Part shown: positions 1 through 9,275 of the stretch, piece after piece
How positions within the stretch are numbered: the first letter of the stretch is position 1
Layout of the letters: the number at the start of each line of letters is the position of its first letter
Assembly: GCA_036266845.1 (NCBI GenBank)
Contig: DATAXI010000071.1
Location: forward strand, 1 to 64,000
DNA length: 64,000 bases
DNA from: DATAXI01 sp036266845
GTDB taxonomy: Bacteria > Verrucomicrobiota > Verrucomicrobiia > Chthoniobacterales > Chthoniobacteraceae
Direction: 5' to 3'
The notes under the pieces: generated by a model
Told to the model about the DNA's origin: nothing
What the model saw: only the letters and a program-made list of their open reading frames with translations
Databases searched by the model: none
Made by a program: the position numbers and the translations under genes

Positions 1-1681
1 TCTTGATGTCCTCGAGACGGTAGGAGAGCCGGACGGAACTGAAAGCATTGATCGGCTTGCGAAGGTCGATCTGGTCGCCGTAATCCTTCTGCTCGTACAC
101 GTCGGAGACATAATCCGCCGAGGTATAGAATAATTCGTCGCCCACGGAGAGTTGGTAATCCAGGAAGTAAGGCTCCGTGAGGGAAACGTCCGCGTCCGTC
201 TCCTCCAGGCCAAGTTGAAACCGCGCGTGGAACCGCTCGCCGCCGCCGGTGAAGGTGGGCCAGTTGAAGAGGTCAAAGTTGGTCTGCTCCAACTCGACAA
301 AGCCGAGCAAGCTATCGATCGAGGAAAAGCCGGCGCCGAAGTTGAAGGAACCGGTGCGGGCCTCCTGCACCAGCACGTTCACATCCTTGCGTCCGGGGAC
401 GTCGGTATCGCTCGGGTAAATCTGCACCCCGCGGTCCTTCTGGAAGTACCCGAGATTTTGCAGGCGCTGCTTGCTGACATCGATGAGTTGCGTGTTGTAA
501 ACCTCGCCGGGATAGACCGCCAACTCGCGGCGGATCACCTTGTCCTTGGTGCGGGTATTGCCTTCGATATTGATGTGCTCGATGTACGACTGCGTCCCCT
601 CGTCGATCTTGAAGAGCACATTGATGATGTGATCGCCCGCCGCGGTGGTTTCCGCGGTGCAGGTCATGTCGATGTAGCCCCGCGCGCCGTACATATCGCC
701 GGCGGCCTTGGCGTCGTCGCGCAGATCCTGCGGGGAGAAGACGCCTCCCGCGTGGGTCTTGAAGTGCGATTGCACCTGCGCATTGGTAAACAATTGCGCG
801 CCCGTCACCCCCACCGTGCCCACATGGTATTGCGGCCCCTCGTGGATGACGTAGAGCAGCGATACCTTGCCATTGCCCACCGGCTGGATTTGCGGCTGGT
901 CCACGGTCACATCTTCATAGCCGTGATTTTGATAATACTCCCGCAGCGCCGTGACATCCTGGTCCAGTTGGTCGTTATTCACGCGGCCCGTCTTGGTCAG
1001 GAAGGAGAGGATATCGGCGGGCTTGGTCTTGATGACTTTTTTCAGCACCTTGGCGGTAAAGACGGTGTTGCCCTGGAAATAGATTTTCTTCACCACCGTC
1101 TTGCTGCCTTCGACGATATTGAAGGTGACGACCGCCGCGCCGGTCTGGTCGTTCACGTCCGTATGGTAGGTGACCTCGGTCTGCGAGTACCCATGGTTGG
1201 CGTAGTCATCCAGGATTTTTTGGCGGTCCTGCTCGAGCGTCGCCTCGTTGAGCGTCTGGCCCGGCTTGGTGGAGATATCCTTGCGGACCTTCCGCTGCGT
1301 CAGCGCGTGCGTGCCGATCACGTTCACCGCCGTGACGTTCGCCTTCGATTGAATGACCACCACCACCCGCACCCCGTTTTCCGCCGGCAGCGGCTCGCCA
1401 AAGATGCGGACATTGGTCACGCTTCCCGTCGCGTACAGGGCGCGCACATCGTCATCGATGGCCTGCTGGGAGTAAGGCTTGCCCACCGCCGTCCGCATGT
1501 TGCCGAGGATTTTCTCGCGCGAGAGCGTGGCCGGTCCCGCATACTGGATATCGATTTGCCGGACGATAGGCGCCGGCGCGTTTTGGGGAGGAGGTGCGGC
1601 CTGCTGTTGCGCGCTGGCGGTGCCAACGGTAAGGCCGATGGACGCAATGCTCGCGACGATGAACGAAAAAAAATGTCTCAT
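1..1681 (-). CDS. bamA: Outer membrane protein assembly factor BamA (Omp85 family), C-terminus cut by window edge
   Basis: BamA is the central subunit of the BAM complex and inserts beta-barrel proteins into the outer membrane. I translated this strand by hand; the reading frame is open from an ATG at 1681 to the window edge, about 560 codons. The first ~26 residues form a signal peptide ending TVGTASA. Successive POTRA-type repeats follow (for example residues with VTNVRIFGEP and VKKIYFQGNTVFT), and the barrel appears to begin near residue 438 with GSFNFGAGFSS. The C-terminal barrel and stop lie outside the window. It is transcribed divergently from the response regulator at 1881. The long open frame on the opposite strand is an antisense shadow. 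Confidence in the family is high because the POTRA-to-barrel order is clear. Confidence 0.93.
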   Translation of the reverse strand, partial: MRHFFSFIVASIASIGLTVGTASAQQQAAPPPQNAPAPIVRQIDIQYAGPATLSREKILGNMRTAVGKPYSQQAIDDDVRALYATGSVTNVRIFGEPLPAENGVRVVVVIQSKANVTAVNVIGTHALTQRKVRKDISTKPGQTLNEATLEQDRQKILDDYANHGYSQTEVTYHTDVNDQTGAAVVTFNIVEGSKTVVKKIYFQGNTVFTAKVLKKVIKTKPADILSFLTKTGRVNNDQLDQDVTALREYYQNHGYEDVTVDQPQIQPVGNGKVSLLYVIHEGPQYHVGTVGVTGAQLFTNAQVQSHFKTHAGGVFSPQDLRDDAKAAGDMYGARGYIDMTCTAETTAAGDHIINVLFKIDEGTQSYIEHINIEGNTRTKDKVIRRELAVYPGEVYNTQLIDVSKQRLQNLGYFQKDRGVQIYPSDTDVPGRKDVNVLVQEARTGSFNFGAGFSSIDSLLGFVELEQTNFDLFNWPTFTGGGERFHARFQLGLEETDADVSLTEPYFLDYQLSVGDELFYTSADYVSDVYEQKDYGDQIDLRKPINAFSSVRLSYRLEDIK

Positions 1682-1880
1682 AAAAGGTTGGGACCGCACG
1701 GCCAGGACATGCCTCCGGGCCGAAAAACGCGCTTTAGATGATGGAAAGCCCGGCCAAACGTCAAGCGGCGAATTCCCCGCAAAATCAGGTCGTTTCTCCA
1801 GAGAGAAATGGGGTGTCTGCCGTTCAAGGCGAGAACAGGACAGGCGCATTGGGCCTCCGTGATGCGAAGCCATATTCAGG

Positions 1881-2654
1881 ATGAATAGCCCCCTTCTCAA
1901 CGCCCAGATACCCATTTCACTGGATCAGCCCGACGGTCCGGATGAGGAAGCCGTGGTCATCCCGCCCGGCGGCCTGCCGCCCGTCCAGGGCCGGGAAGGG
2001 AAGTTTCGCGTCTTCGTGCTGGATGACCACCCGCTCTTCCGGTTCGGTCTCAAGCGCCTCATCAACGCCCAGCCGGATATGATGATCTGCGGCGAGGCGC
2101 AAAACGCCGTCGAGGGCCTGGATGAGGTGCTGCGCGTGACGCCAGACCTCATCACCGTCGATATCTCCCTCAACGACAGCGCCAATGGCATCGAGTTCGT
2201 AAAAAACATCCGGGCCCACCTGCAAAATTGCCGCATCCTGGTGCTCTCCATGCACGATGAGTCCATCTACGCCCTGCGCGCCCTCCGCGCCGGCGCCCAG
2301 GGTTACCTGATGAAGGAGGAAGTGCTCGCCCGCGTGGTGGAAGCCGTTCGCACGGTGGCTGCCGGCGGCATCTTCCTGAGCGATGTCCTGCGCCAGCAGG
2401 TGCTGGTCAACCTGGCCAATGGCAATAGCGCAAATCGATCTCCCATCGACAGCCTTTCAGACCGCGAGCTGGAGGTGCTCCAGTTGACCGGCCAGGGCCT
2501 GACCCCGCGCGAGATCGCGACTCAGCTCGGCATCAGCGTCAAGACGGTCGAAACCCACCGGATGCGCCTCCGGGAGAAGCTGAATCTTGCCAGCAGCGCG
2601 GAGCTGATGCGTTTCGCAATCGCCTGGAACGGCGAGCGCCAGGGCTCCGCGTAG
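1881..2654 (+). CDS. Response regulator, NarL/FixJ family (REC + LuxR-type HTH)
   Basis: This is a 257-residue two-component transcription factor. After a ~40-residue variable N-terminus, a receiver domain runs from FRVFVLDDHPLFR (acidic pair near residues 50-51) through the likely phospho-acceptor Asp in LITVDISLND (about residue 93) to the conserved Lys in GYLMKEE. A LuxR-type helix-turn-helix follows at about residues 193-250, with the motif LSDRELEVLQLTGQGLTPRE and the recognition helix SVKTVETHRMRLREKL. No histidine kinase is adjacent, so it is an orphan here and its signal is unknown. The divergent bamA start lies 199 bp away, so the two share an intergenic region; whether this protein controls bamA is speculation. 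Confidence 0.92.
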   Translation: MNSPLLNAQIPISLDQPDGPDEEAVVIPPGGLPPVQGREGKFRVFVLDDHPLFRFGLKRLINAQPDMMICGEAQNAVEGLDEVLRVTPDLITVDISLNDSANGIEFVKNIRAHLQNCRILVLSMHDESIYALRALRAGAQGYLMKEEVLARVVEAVRTVAAGGIFLSDVLRQQVLVNLANGNSANRSPIDSLSDRELEVLQLTGQGLTPREIATQLGISVKTVETHRMRLREKLNLASSAELMRFAIAWNGERQGSA

Positions 2655-2774
2655 GATTAAAAGGATTTTTCCCGCGCAGCCGCGCCCCCGCGCGCAGTGA
2701 AGAAGGGAACGCTTTACCTTTCTCCGGACGCTTACACGCTCTCACTTTTTCCCGCGTGGGAAATGAAACAACGC

Positions 2775-3912
2775 CTATACGTCGTCCGCCGCGCCCTTCT
2801 TGTTGGTCAGCCCGCGGAGCTTGCCGTGGATGAATTCGTCAATGTCCCCGTCCATCACCGCCTGCACATTGCTCGTTTCCACGCCGGTCCGGTGATCCTT
2901 TACCATCTGGTAAGGCTGAAAGACATAGGAGCGGATCTGGCTGCCCCAGGCGACGTCTCCCTTCTCCCCGTACTGCCGCTCGATGTCCGCCCGCTTCTTG
3001 TCCTGCTCTATCTGGTAGAGTTTCGCCTTCAATAACTTCATCGCCAGTTCCCGGTTGCGGCCCTGGCTTCGCTCCGCCTGGCAGGCCACCACGATTCCCG
3101 TCGGCTTGTGCACCAGGCGCACCGCCGTCTCCACCTTGTTCACATTCTGCCCGCCCTTGCCGCCGCTGCGGAAGGTATCCAGCTCGATGTCCGCCGGATT
3201 GACCTCGATGGGCGCGTCGTCCGCCATCTCCGGCGTCACATCCATGCTGGCGAATGAGGTGTGCCGCCGCTTGTTGGCGTCGAATGGTGAAATGCGCACG
3301 AGCCGGTGCACGCCGCGCTCCGTCTGGAGGTAGCCGTAGGCGTACTCGCCATTCACCTGCAACGTCACGGACTTGATGCCCGCCTCGTCCCCCACCTGGA
3401 TATCCACAATCTGCGACGCAAACCCATGCCGCTCGATCCATCGCTGGTACATCCGCAGCAGCATATCCGCCCAATCGCACGATTCCGTGCCGCCCGCGCC
3501 CGAGTGAATGATGATAAACGCATTCGCCTTGTCGTACTCGCCGGCCAGCAGGCTGCGCAGTTCGATCTCCTCCAGTTTCCTGAGCACATCCGCGTGCTCC
3601 TTCAGCACCTCTTCCGCCGCCGTCGCCTGCGCATCGGGATTCGTCTCTCCCAGCGCCAGCTCCTTGAGCACGCCCAGGTCTTCCGCCTGCCGCTCCAGGG
3701 CCTGGAAAGGGGTCACCTTTCCGCGCAGCGTCGAGACTTCCTCGACCGACGCCTGCGCCTTTTCCTTGTTGTTCCAGAAATCGGAAGCGCTCATCGCCGC
3801 CTCGAGTTCCTCCAGCCGGGTCTTCAGTTTCGGGAGGTCAAAGAAACCTCCGCAGTTCGCTCAGCCGGGCCTCGAGTGCGGGTACATCAACGGAAGAAAG
3901 ATCGTGCGACAT
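2775..3912 (-). CDS. prfB: Peptide chain release factor 2 (RF2), expressed by programmed +1 frameshift
   Basis: RF2 recognises UGA and UAA stop codons and triggers peptide release. The main frame (start at 3794 if read alone) has the RF2 GGQ motif in FRSGGKGGQNVNK and the stop-codon recognition tripeptide SPF in RLVRISPFDANKR. The true start is the ATG at 3912: a 24-codon first frame (MSHDLSSVDV...) ends at an in-frame TGA at 3840-3838 preceded by CTT. Shifting +1 joins residues DLPKLKTRLEELEAA directly to the main frame, giving about 378 residues, normal for RF2. A Shine-Dalgarno-like CGGAGG lies three bases before CTT-TGA, as in the classical autoregulatory site: low RF2 favours frameshifting. 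An annotation starting at 3794 would lose the first helical part. Confidence 0.95.
3836..3852 (-). promoter_or_regulatory. prfB programmed +1 frameshift (recoding) site
   Basis: Read on the minus strand the site is CGG AGG TTT CTT TGA CC: an internal Shine-Dalgarno-like CGGAGG, a three-base spacer, the slippery codon CTT and the UGA stop followed by C. This matches the known RF2 autoregulatory element in order and spacing. The frame before and the frame after it are offset by exactly one base, and both are open up to this point. Confidence 0.93.
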
Positions 3913-4036
3913 GGAGCGCGCAATATAAGCGCCGCCCAATGGACTTGCACTTACTCTTTAACCGGAATTTGCCTTTTCCCCATTCTGTGTGTCCTCTTGA
4001 CTCTTTTTCGCATATTCGGCTATTTGACTTCGGTAT

Positions 4037-4405
4037 ATGCACACCGGAGAGAGCAACCAAGGGAAGGATGGCAGAGGCGCAAGTTGGGTCACATGGACAT
4101 CAGGCGCAATGATCGCTATCGTAGCGAACGGCATGGGTTTCCTGGAGGGAAACTGGGGTAAACAACGGCCTCAGCTTCGGGAGCCGCGCACTGCGCTGGT
4201 GGAAAAGGGGGACCGCACGGATTGGAGTGATTACCCGCCCAAAGGATCGGAGCCCGCTTTGACGAAAGGTTCCAAAACGACCGGCCAGGTAGAAAATCTC
4301 GAAGACGCTCAGGAAAATCTCCAGCACGCCATGAAGGAAATTGCGCATGAATTGAAAGAGCAGAACGAACGGCCTCCGACTCCGACCCCGATTTCATCTC
4401 CGTAA
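4037..4405 (+). CDS. Hypothetical small protein with one hydrophobic segment and a charged tail
   Basis: An open frame of 122 codons that I do not recognise. A hydrophobic stretch near residues 18-36 (containing GAMIAIVANGMGF) could be a membrane segment or uncleaved signal. The C-terminal half is polar, with a possible short coiled coil (VENLEDAQENLQHAMKEI) followed by a Pro-rich end. No convincing ribosome binding site is visible, and an internal ATG at 4109 is an alternative start. It lies alone between prfB (divergent) and ftsB (convergent). A TTGACT hexamer at 3997 may belong to a promoter. Coding status is uncertain. Confidence 0.4.
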   Translation: MHTGESNQGKDGRGASWVTWTSGAMIAIVANGMGFLEGNWGKQRPQLREPRTALVEKGDRTDWSDYPPKGSEPALTKGSKTTGQVENLEDAQENLQHAMKEIAHELKEQNERPPTPTPISSP

Positions 4406-4465
4406 AAGCACGCCTGAACCTATTGACGATCCGGGATCAACCAGGACCGAAAACTTGAAACGTCA

Positions 4466-4825
4466 TCACTGCGTCAGATGCATGTGCGATCCATCCGGCG
4501 TGGGCGAGGGGTCGATGCGGTAAATCGTCTCCCCGTTTTTCATCATGTCCAGCCGGTCGCGCGCGATCGTCTCGATGTACGTCGGATCGTTGGTCAGCAA
4601 TTCTCTCTCTCGCACATGTTGCGCAAGCTGGTCCTGCTCCTGGCCGACCTGCTTCTTCAGGTCATCCACATGCTCGGTGCCCTCGCGCGAGTCCTTCAGC
4701 AGCGGCACGAACGCGCATGCGATGAGCGTGGCCACTGTAAAAGCGACCAGCGTCACCACGAGACGATTGAGCGAATGCCAGACGGTAGTCTGGCGGCGGG
4801 CTCGAAAATCGCCGTATTCTTCCAT
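4466..4825 (-). CDS. ftsB: Septum formation initiator, FtsB/DivIC family
   Basis: FtsB/DivIC proteins are bitopic membrane proteins that join FtsL and FtsQ in the divisome. The 119-residue product has a short cytoplasmic N-terminus, one transmembrane segment (about residues 21-44, VVTLVAFTVATLIACAFVPL), a periplasmic coiled coil (VDDLKKQVGQEQDQLAQHV) and the family's C-terminal motif DPTYIETIARDRLDMMKNGE. It begins 25 bp after the eno stop on the same strand, and eno-ftsB linkage is conserved in many bacteria, supporting co-transcription. The sequence family is diverse, so FtsB versus DivIC naming is a convention. Confidence 0.87.
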   Translation of the reverse strand: MEEYGDFRARRQTTVWHSLNRLVVTLVAFTVATLIACAFVPLLKDSREGTEHVDDLKKQVGQEQDQLAQHVRERELLTNDPTYIETIARDRLDMMKNGETIYRIDPSPTPDGSHMHLTQ

Positions 4826-4850
4826 GCGGGGATGCGGTTACGCGATTGCG

Positions 4851-6134
4851 TTAACGCATCTTACCGCCATAAATCGCGTTGTCACCTAGTTCTTCTTCGA
4901 TCCGGAGCAGCTGGTTGTACTTCGCGACGCGGTCCGTGCGGCAGAGCGAGCCGGTCTTGATCTGGCCGGCATTGGTGGCCACGGCGATGTCCGCGATGGT
5001 CGTATCCTCCGTCTCGCCGGAGCGATGGGAAATGACGGCCGTATAGGCGTGCTCCTTCGCAAGCTCGATGGCGTCGAGCGTCTCGGTAAGCGTGCCGATC
5101 TGATTCACCTTCACGAGAATCGAATTGGCCACGCCCTCCTTGATGCCGCGCTGCAGGAAGCTGGTATTGGTTACGAAGACATCGTCGCCCACGATCTGTG
5201 TATCGGCGCCCATGGCGTCGGTCAGCTTCTTCCAGCCGGCCCAATCGTTTTCCGCACAGCCATCCTCAATCGAGATGATCGGGAATTTCTTTTGCAGCTC
5301 CTGGTAGTAGGCGATCAGCTCATCGGCGCTCTTCTTGGAGCCATCGGACTTCTTGAAGACATACTTCTTGGTCTTCGCGTCGTAGAACTCGCTCGAGGCC
5401 GCGTCGATGCCGATGAAAATGTCCTTGCCCAGCTTGAAGCCGGCTTTCTTCACGGCGGCGGCGATGGTCTCCAGCGCGTCGAACGCGGATTCCAGCTTCG
5501 GCGCGAATCCGCCTTCGTCGCCGATGGCGGTCGAGAGCCCGCGCTCCTTCAGCACGCCCTTGAGCGCGTGGAAAACCTCGGTCCCGTAGCGCAGCCCTTC
5601 GGAGAAGCTCGGCGCGCCTTTGGGGATGATCATGAATTCCTGGAAATCGATCGGCGCATCCGAGTGCGCGCCGCCGTTGAGGATGTTCATCATCGGCACC
5701 GGCAGCACCTTCGCGTTCGGCCCGCCCAGGTACTTGAAGAGCGGCACTCCGATCTGCGAGGAGGCGGCATGCGCCGTGGCCAGAGAGACGGCCAGCAGGG
5801 CGTTCGCGCCCAGCTTCGATTTATTCGGCGTACCGTCCAGGGCGATCATCATCTTGTCCACCGCGACCTGATCCAGCGCATCCAGCCCGGCCAATTCCTC
5901 GGCCAGCACTTTCTCGATGCTCGCGACCGCCTTGGTCACGCCCTTGCCCAGGAAGCGATCCTTCACGCCGTCGCGCAGTTCCCACGCCTCATGCTCGCCG
6001 GTGCTGGCGCCGCTGGGCACCGCGGCCCGGCCGATTGCGCCGCCGGCCAGTTCAACATCGGCTTCAACGGTGGGATTGCCGCGGGAATCGAGGATCTGCC
6101 GCGCACGGATATCGGAAATGATGGTAAGTGACAT
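4851..6134 (-). CDS. eno: Enolase (phosphopyruvate hydratase)
   Basis: Enolase interconverts 2-phosphoglycerate and phosphoenolpyruvate in glycolysis. The 427-residue protein has the full family length and signatures: SGASTGEHEAWELRD near the N-terminus, metal-binding Asp in FIGIDAASSEF, Glu in ISIEDGCAENDW, Asp in IVGDDVFVTN, the catalytic Lys in NSILVKVNQIGTL, and SHRSGETEDTTIADIAV near the end. The ATG at 6134 begins MSLTIISDIRARQILDSRGN, the standard start. It is followed at once by ftsB on the same strand. Confidence 0.98.
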   Translation of the reverse strand: MSLTIISDIRARQILDSRGNPTVEADVELAGGAIGRAAVPSGASTGEHEAWELRDGVKDRFLGKGVTKAVASIEKVLAEELAGLDALDQVAVDKMMIALDGTPNKSKLGANALLAVSLATAHAASSQIGVPLFKYLGGPNAKVLPVPMMNILNGGAHSDAPIDFQEFMIIPKGAPSFSEGLRYGTEVFHALKGVLKERGLSTAIGDEGGFAPKLESAFDALETIAAAVKKAGFKLGKDIFIGIDAASSEFYDAKTKKYVFKKSDGSKKSADELIAYYQELQKKFPIISIEDGCAENDWAGWKKLTDAMGADTQIVGDDVFVTNTSFLQRGIKEGVANSILVKVNQIGTLTETLDAIELAKEHAYTAVISHRSGETEDTTIADIAVATNAGQIKTGSLCRTDRVAKYNQLLRIEEELGDNAIYGGKMR

Positions 6135-6355
6135 GATGAGATGTGGTTATTTGAGAGAAAAAGGCGGGTTAATTGCCTAGAGGCGCGCTGCCGCGCTGGC
6201 AAACAAAAACGTGGCGAAGGCCAAGAACCGTTCGCCTTTTCGCAACGGAATCAAACCAACGTTCCGCCGGAAGCAAGCTCCTGCCAATTCTCGATTCAGC
6301 TTTTCGCAGAGATGGGGAGCCGCAATCGAGCCCCTGTCCCGATCCGGTCAAAAAC

Positions 6356-8203
6356 TCACCGGACCGCGGCTGCCGCAGCGTTGTTATAGGCCTCGATGGA
6401 ATCGATCTCCACCTTCTCCGTCCCATGCTCGGTAGGCAGATCGACAATTTCGCCCACCTTTTTGGCGATCAGCGCCTGGCTCATCGCGCTCTGGTACGAG
6501 AGGATGCCTTTCTCCGCCTGGCCGTCCCATGCGCCGAGAATCGTGTAAGTCTGCGGCGCGCCGGTCTCCAGGTTGTGGAATGTCACAATGGTGCCAATGG
6601 AAACCTGCGAGGTTTCCGCATTGGAAAAGTCGGTGCCGCGGGCGCGGGAAAGCGCGGTCTCCGTCTCCGCGAGGCGCCGCTGAAGGACGCGCTGCATTTC
6701 CTTGGCCGCCTTGAACTCGAAGTTCTCGCGCAGATCCCCATAGGAGCGGGCAACCGCGATTTCCTTGATGTTCTCGGGAATCTTCTTTGTCTTGAGTTCC
6801 TCGCACTCCTCCTTCTTCCGCTCGAGGCTTTCCCAGGAGACGATGAGCGCCTCCTGTTTCTCGCCGGTGTCGCCTTCCAGCATCGCCTGCATTTCCGGAT
6901 AAACCCGGACGATGCGGCCCAGCAGCGAGCGCTTGTTCAACTCCTCGAAGACCGGCGTCAGGAGCAGCTTGCGCAGCGTCTCGCGCACCACGCCCACTTC
7001 GGCGCCCGTGAGCAGATCGGGGATCAATTCGCGATCCTCCAGCAGCAGGTCGTGCATCCGTCCGCCGGGGCGGACAGCGGTCAACTGATCCCGCTCCAGC
7101 CCCGTCAGGATGGCGCTGAAAACTTCCGCGCTGATGAGATCGTTGAAGGTGCTTGTGTTTCGCTCCTTGCAAAGCCAGTACAGCACGTCGGAGCTGAGCG
7201 AGTGATCGCGGATGGAGCGGTCGATTTCCTTCTTGAGTTCGCCATGGCGCTCCTGGTCCTGCAATAGCCGCGCGATCTCCGACACCACGCGCCCCGGGCT
7301 GCGCAGCAGCATCCGGATCGCCTTTTGCACCCATTCCTCGCCAAATGCTTCCGGGAATGCCGCCAGCACCCGCTTCTGCTTTGCCGCACCGATTTCCGGG
7401 AGAATTTCCACCAGGTTTCTCTCCTCGTCCCGCAGCATCTGCGGCAGCGTCATCGAGCCCGGGCTCGGCTCGATCTTCGTGCGCTCGCAAATCTCGTTGC
7501 GCGCCAGCAGCAGCTCGAACGCGACCGGCGGGTTTAGCTTGAGGCTCTTGCGCGCCGCATTCTCGGTGGCCGTCACCACGGGGCGCAACGGCGCCGAATC
7601 GTTAAAACTGTCGAGGTTCTTGATGATGGCATCCAGCGCCAGCAATTGGTCCTTGAGCTGCCGCGCCGCGGAAAATTGCTCCAGCACCTCGTTTTCCCGG
7701 GAGATGGCCTGTTCGCGCAGGACGATGGGCTCCCCCTTCTTCGTCGCCAGGGAAAAATAGCCGTCCTTCTTCAGCGCTTTTTTCGCGTTGTCCCACCAGC
7801 GCTTCCACTCCGTCTCGTTGAAAACCTCCGGCATCAGCGACCCCGAAACCTGATCCTGCGTCGCCTTGCCTCCAAAACTGTTGAGGATGGTCCGCATCAC
7901 GCCGACCGGATCCTCCTTGGCGCGCGCTTTCAGGCCCGCCAGATCGGAGGCTTTCTGCGCCAGGATGTGCTCCGGCGGGATCGGCTGAAGCGACTCGGCG
8001 GCGTATTGGAGCTGCATCGTGTGCCCCTTCTTCGACTGGAAATCGACGGTGATCTGGCTGACCAGGAAATTGACCGAGTCCACGCGTCCAAATCCCCAGC
8101 TTTTGTGAAGACAATAACTTCCGGGCATCAATTGCTGCAACGCATGCCCGGCGTGGGAGGTAATTTTGCCGGAATCAACGGCTTTTTGGATTTCTGCATC
8201 CAT
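6356..8203 (-). CDS. GreA/GreB-type transcription elongation factor with long N-terminal extension
   Basis: Gre factors enter the RNA polymerase secondary channel and stimulate cleavage of backtracked transcripts. In this 615-residue protein the last ~150 residues resemble GreA: a coiled coil (FEFKAAKEMQRVLQRRLAETE, with the acidic tip around YGDLREN) and a C-terminal FKBP-like domain (VSIGTIVTFHNLETG to QALIAKKVGEIVDLPT). The first ~460 residues are mostly helical, opening with a small domain containing GSYCLHKSWGFGRVDSVNF. Ordinary GreA is about 158 residues. The extended form is known in chlamydiae and relatives, so this gene is the window's best lineage marker. The function of the extension is not established here. 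Confidence 0.85.
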   Translation of the reverse strand: MDAEIQKAVDSGKITSHAGHALQQLMPGSYCLHKSWGFGRVDSVNFLVSQITVDFQSKKGHTMQLQYAAESLQPIPPEHILAQKASDLAGLKARAKEDPVGVMRTILNSFGGKATQDQVSGSLMPEVFNETEWKRWWDNAKKALKKDGYFSLATKKGEPIVLREQAISRENEVLEQFSAARQLKDQLLALDAIIKNLDSFNDSAPLRPVVTATENAARKSLKLNPPVAFELLLARNEICERTKIEPSPGSMTLPQMLRDEERNLVEILPEIGAAKQKRVLAAFPEAFGEEWVQKAIRMLLRSPGRVVSEIARLLQDQERHGELKKEIDRSIRDHSLSSDVLYWLCKERNTSTFNDLISAEVFSAILTGLERDQLTAVRPGGRMHDLLLEDRELIPDLLTGAEVGVVRETLRKLLLTPVFEELNKRSLLGRIVRVYPEMQAMLEGDTGEKQEALIVSWESLERKKEECEELKTKKIPENIKEIAVARSYGDLRENFEFKAAKEMQRVLQRRLAETETALSRARGTDFSNAETSQVSIGTIVTFHNLETGAPQTYTILGAWDGQAEKGILSYQSAMSQALIAKKVGEIVDLPTEHGTEKVEIDSIEAYNNAAAAAVR

Positions 8204-8336
8204 AGGAGCCCTTCAAGATAGGGGAGGCGCCGAAACTTGACCATGGAAAAAATTTTCCGGCGCCCCCGGCGCGCCCGCGTTCCGCTTTTCGGGGATTGCA
8301 GCCGCGGCGCCTTTCCTGTGATTTATCCGGCGCGCC

Positions 8337-9275
8337 ATGCACACCGGCCTTACTTTCTGGATCGGGTTCCACGTCGCGGTGCTCCTGCTGCTGGCGCTGG
8401 ACCTCTTTGTCCTCCGCCGCGGCGCGCGGGAAGTCTCGATGCGGGAAGCGGCGGTCTGGAGCGTCGTCTGGGTCGCGCTCTCCCTTGGGTTTTGCGCCTT
8501 TATCCACTTTGCCAAGGGGCCGGCCAAGGCGGTGGAATTTCTCACCGGCTATGTGATCGAGTACTCCCTCAGCGCGGACAATCTTTTCCTCTTCGTCGTT
8601 ATCTTTGGCTACTTCAAGGTGCCCCGCCAGCATCAGCACCGGGTATTGCTCTGGGGCATCCTTGGCGCGCTGGCCATGCGCGGCGCGATGATTGGTCTCG
8701 GCGTTCAGCTCGTCGAACGCTTTCACTGGATTCTTTATGCCTTCGGCATCTTTCTGCTCGTGACCGGCGTGCGCATGTTTGCCCGGGGCGGCGAGCCGGC
8801 GCCGGGCGAAACCGCGGTCATCCGCGCCTGCCGCAAAATCCCGCGCGTGACGCCGGATTTTCACGGCTCCCGGTTCATCGCGCGCACCAGTCTCGGCTGG
8901 ATGCTCACTCCGCTGGCCGTGGCGCTGGTGGTGATCGATGTGATGGACCTCCTCTTCGCCGTCGATTCCATTCCGGCCATCTTCGCGGTCACCACCGATC
9001 CCTTCATCGTCTATACCTCCAACGTCTGCGCCATCCTCGGCCTGCGTTCCCTCTACTTCGTCCTGGCCGGCGCGGCGCATCGTTTCGAATATCTCCACTA
9101 CGGGCTCGCCGCCGTCCTGGTATTCATTGGCGCAAAGATGCTGCTCGCAAACGTGCTGCCCATTTCCAGCGCTCTCTCGCTGCTGATCGTTGCCCTCCTC
9201 CTCGGCGCTTCAATCGCTTACTCGGCCGCCGTTTTCAAACCGCCAGCGGCAGATTCGGGGAAATCTCCGCCGTAA
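8337..9275 (+). CDS. TerC family integral membrane protein (Alx-like)
   Basis: The 312-residue polytopic membrane protein has about eight or nine hydrophobic helices. It carries TerC family marks: acidic residues inside membrane segments (LLLLALDLFVL; EYSLSADNLFLFVVIF; VVIDVMDLLFAVDSIPAIFA). Members export manganese or calcium or support metalation of exported proteins; tellurite resistance is a historical name. No yybP-ykoY manganese riboswitch is apparent in the 133 bp upstream. Its 3' end overlaps the convergent tsaD by 41 bp. It stands alone on the plus strand here. Confidence 0.9.
   Translation: MHTGLTFWIGFHVAVLLLLALDLFVLRRGAREVSMREAAVWSVVWVALSLGFCAFIHFAKGPAKAVEFLTGYVIEYSLSADNLFLFVVIFGYFKVPRQHQHRVLLWGILGALAMRGAMIGLGVQLVERFHWILYAFGIFLLVTGVRMFARGGEPAPGETAVIRACRKIPRVTPDFHGSRFIARTSLGWMLTPLAVALVVIDVMDLLFAVDSIPAIFAVTTDPFIVYTSNVCAILGLRSLYFVLAGAAHRFEYLHYGLAAVLVFIGAKMLLANVLPISSALSLLIVALLLGASIAYSAAVFKPPAADSGKSPP

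Noticed and set aside
152..1741. Plus-strand 529-codon open frame
   Set aside because: It is antisense to bamA, whose POTRA and barrel sequence is unmistakable; long antisense frames are expected at this GC content.
8204..8336. Possible yybP-ykoY manganese riboswitch before terC
   Set aside because: The short, GC-rich leader does not show the conserved core I would expect.
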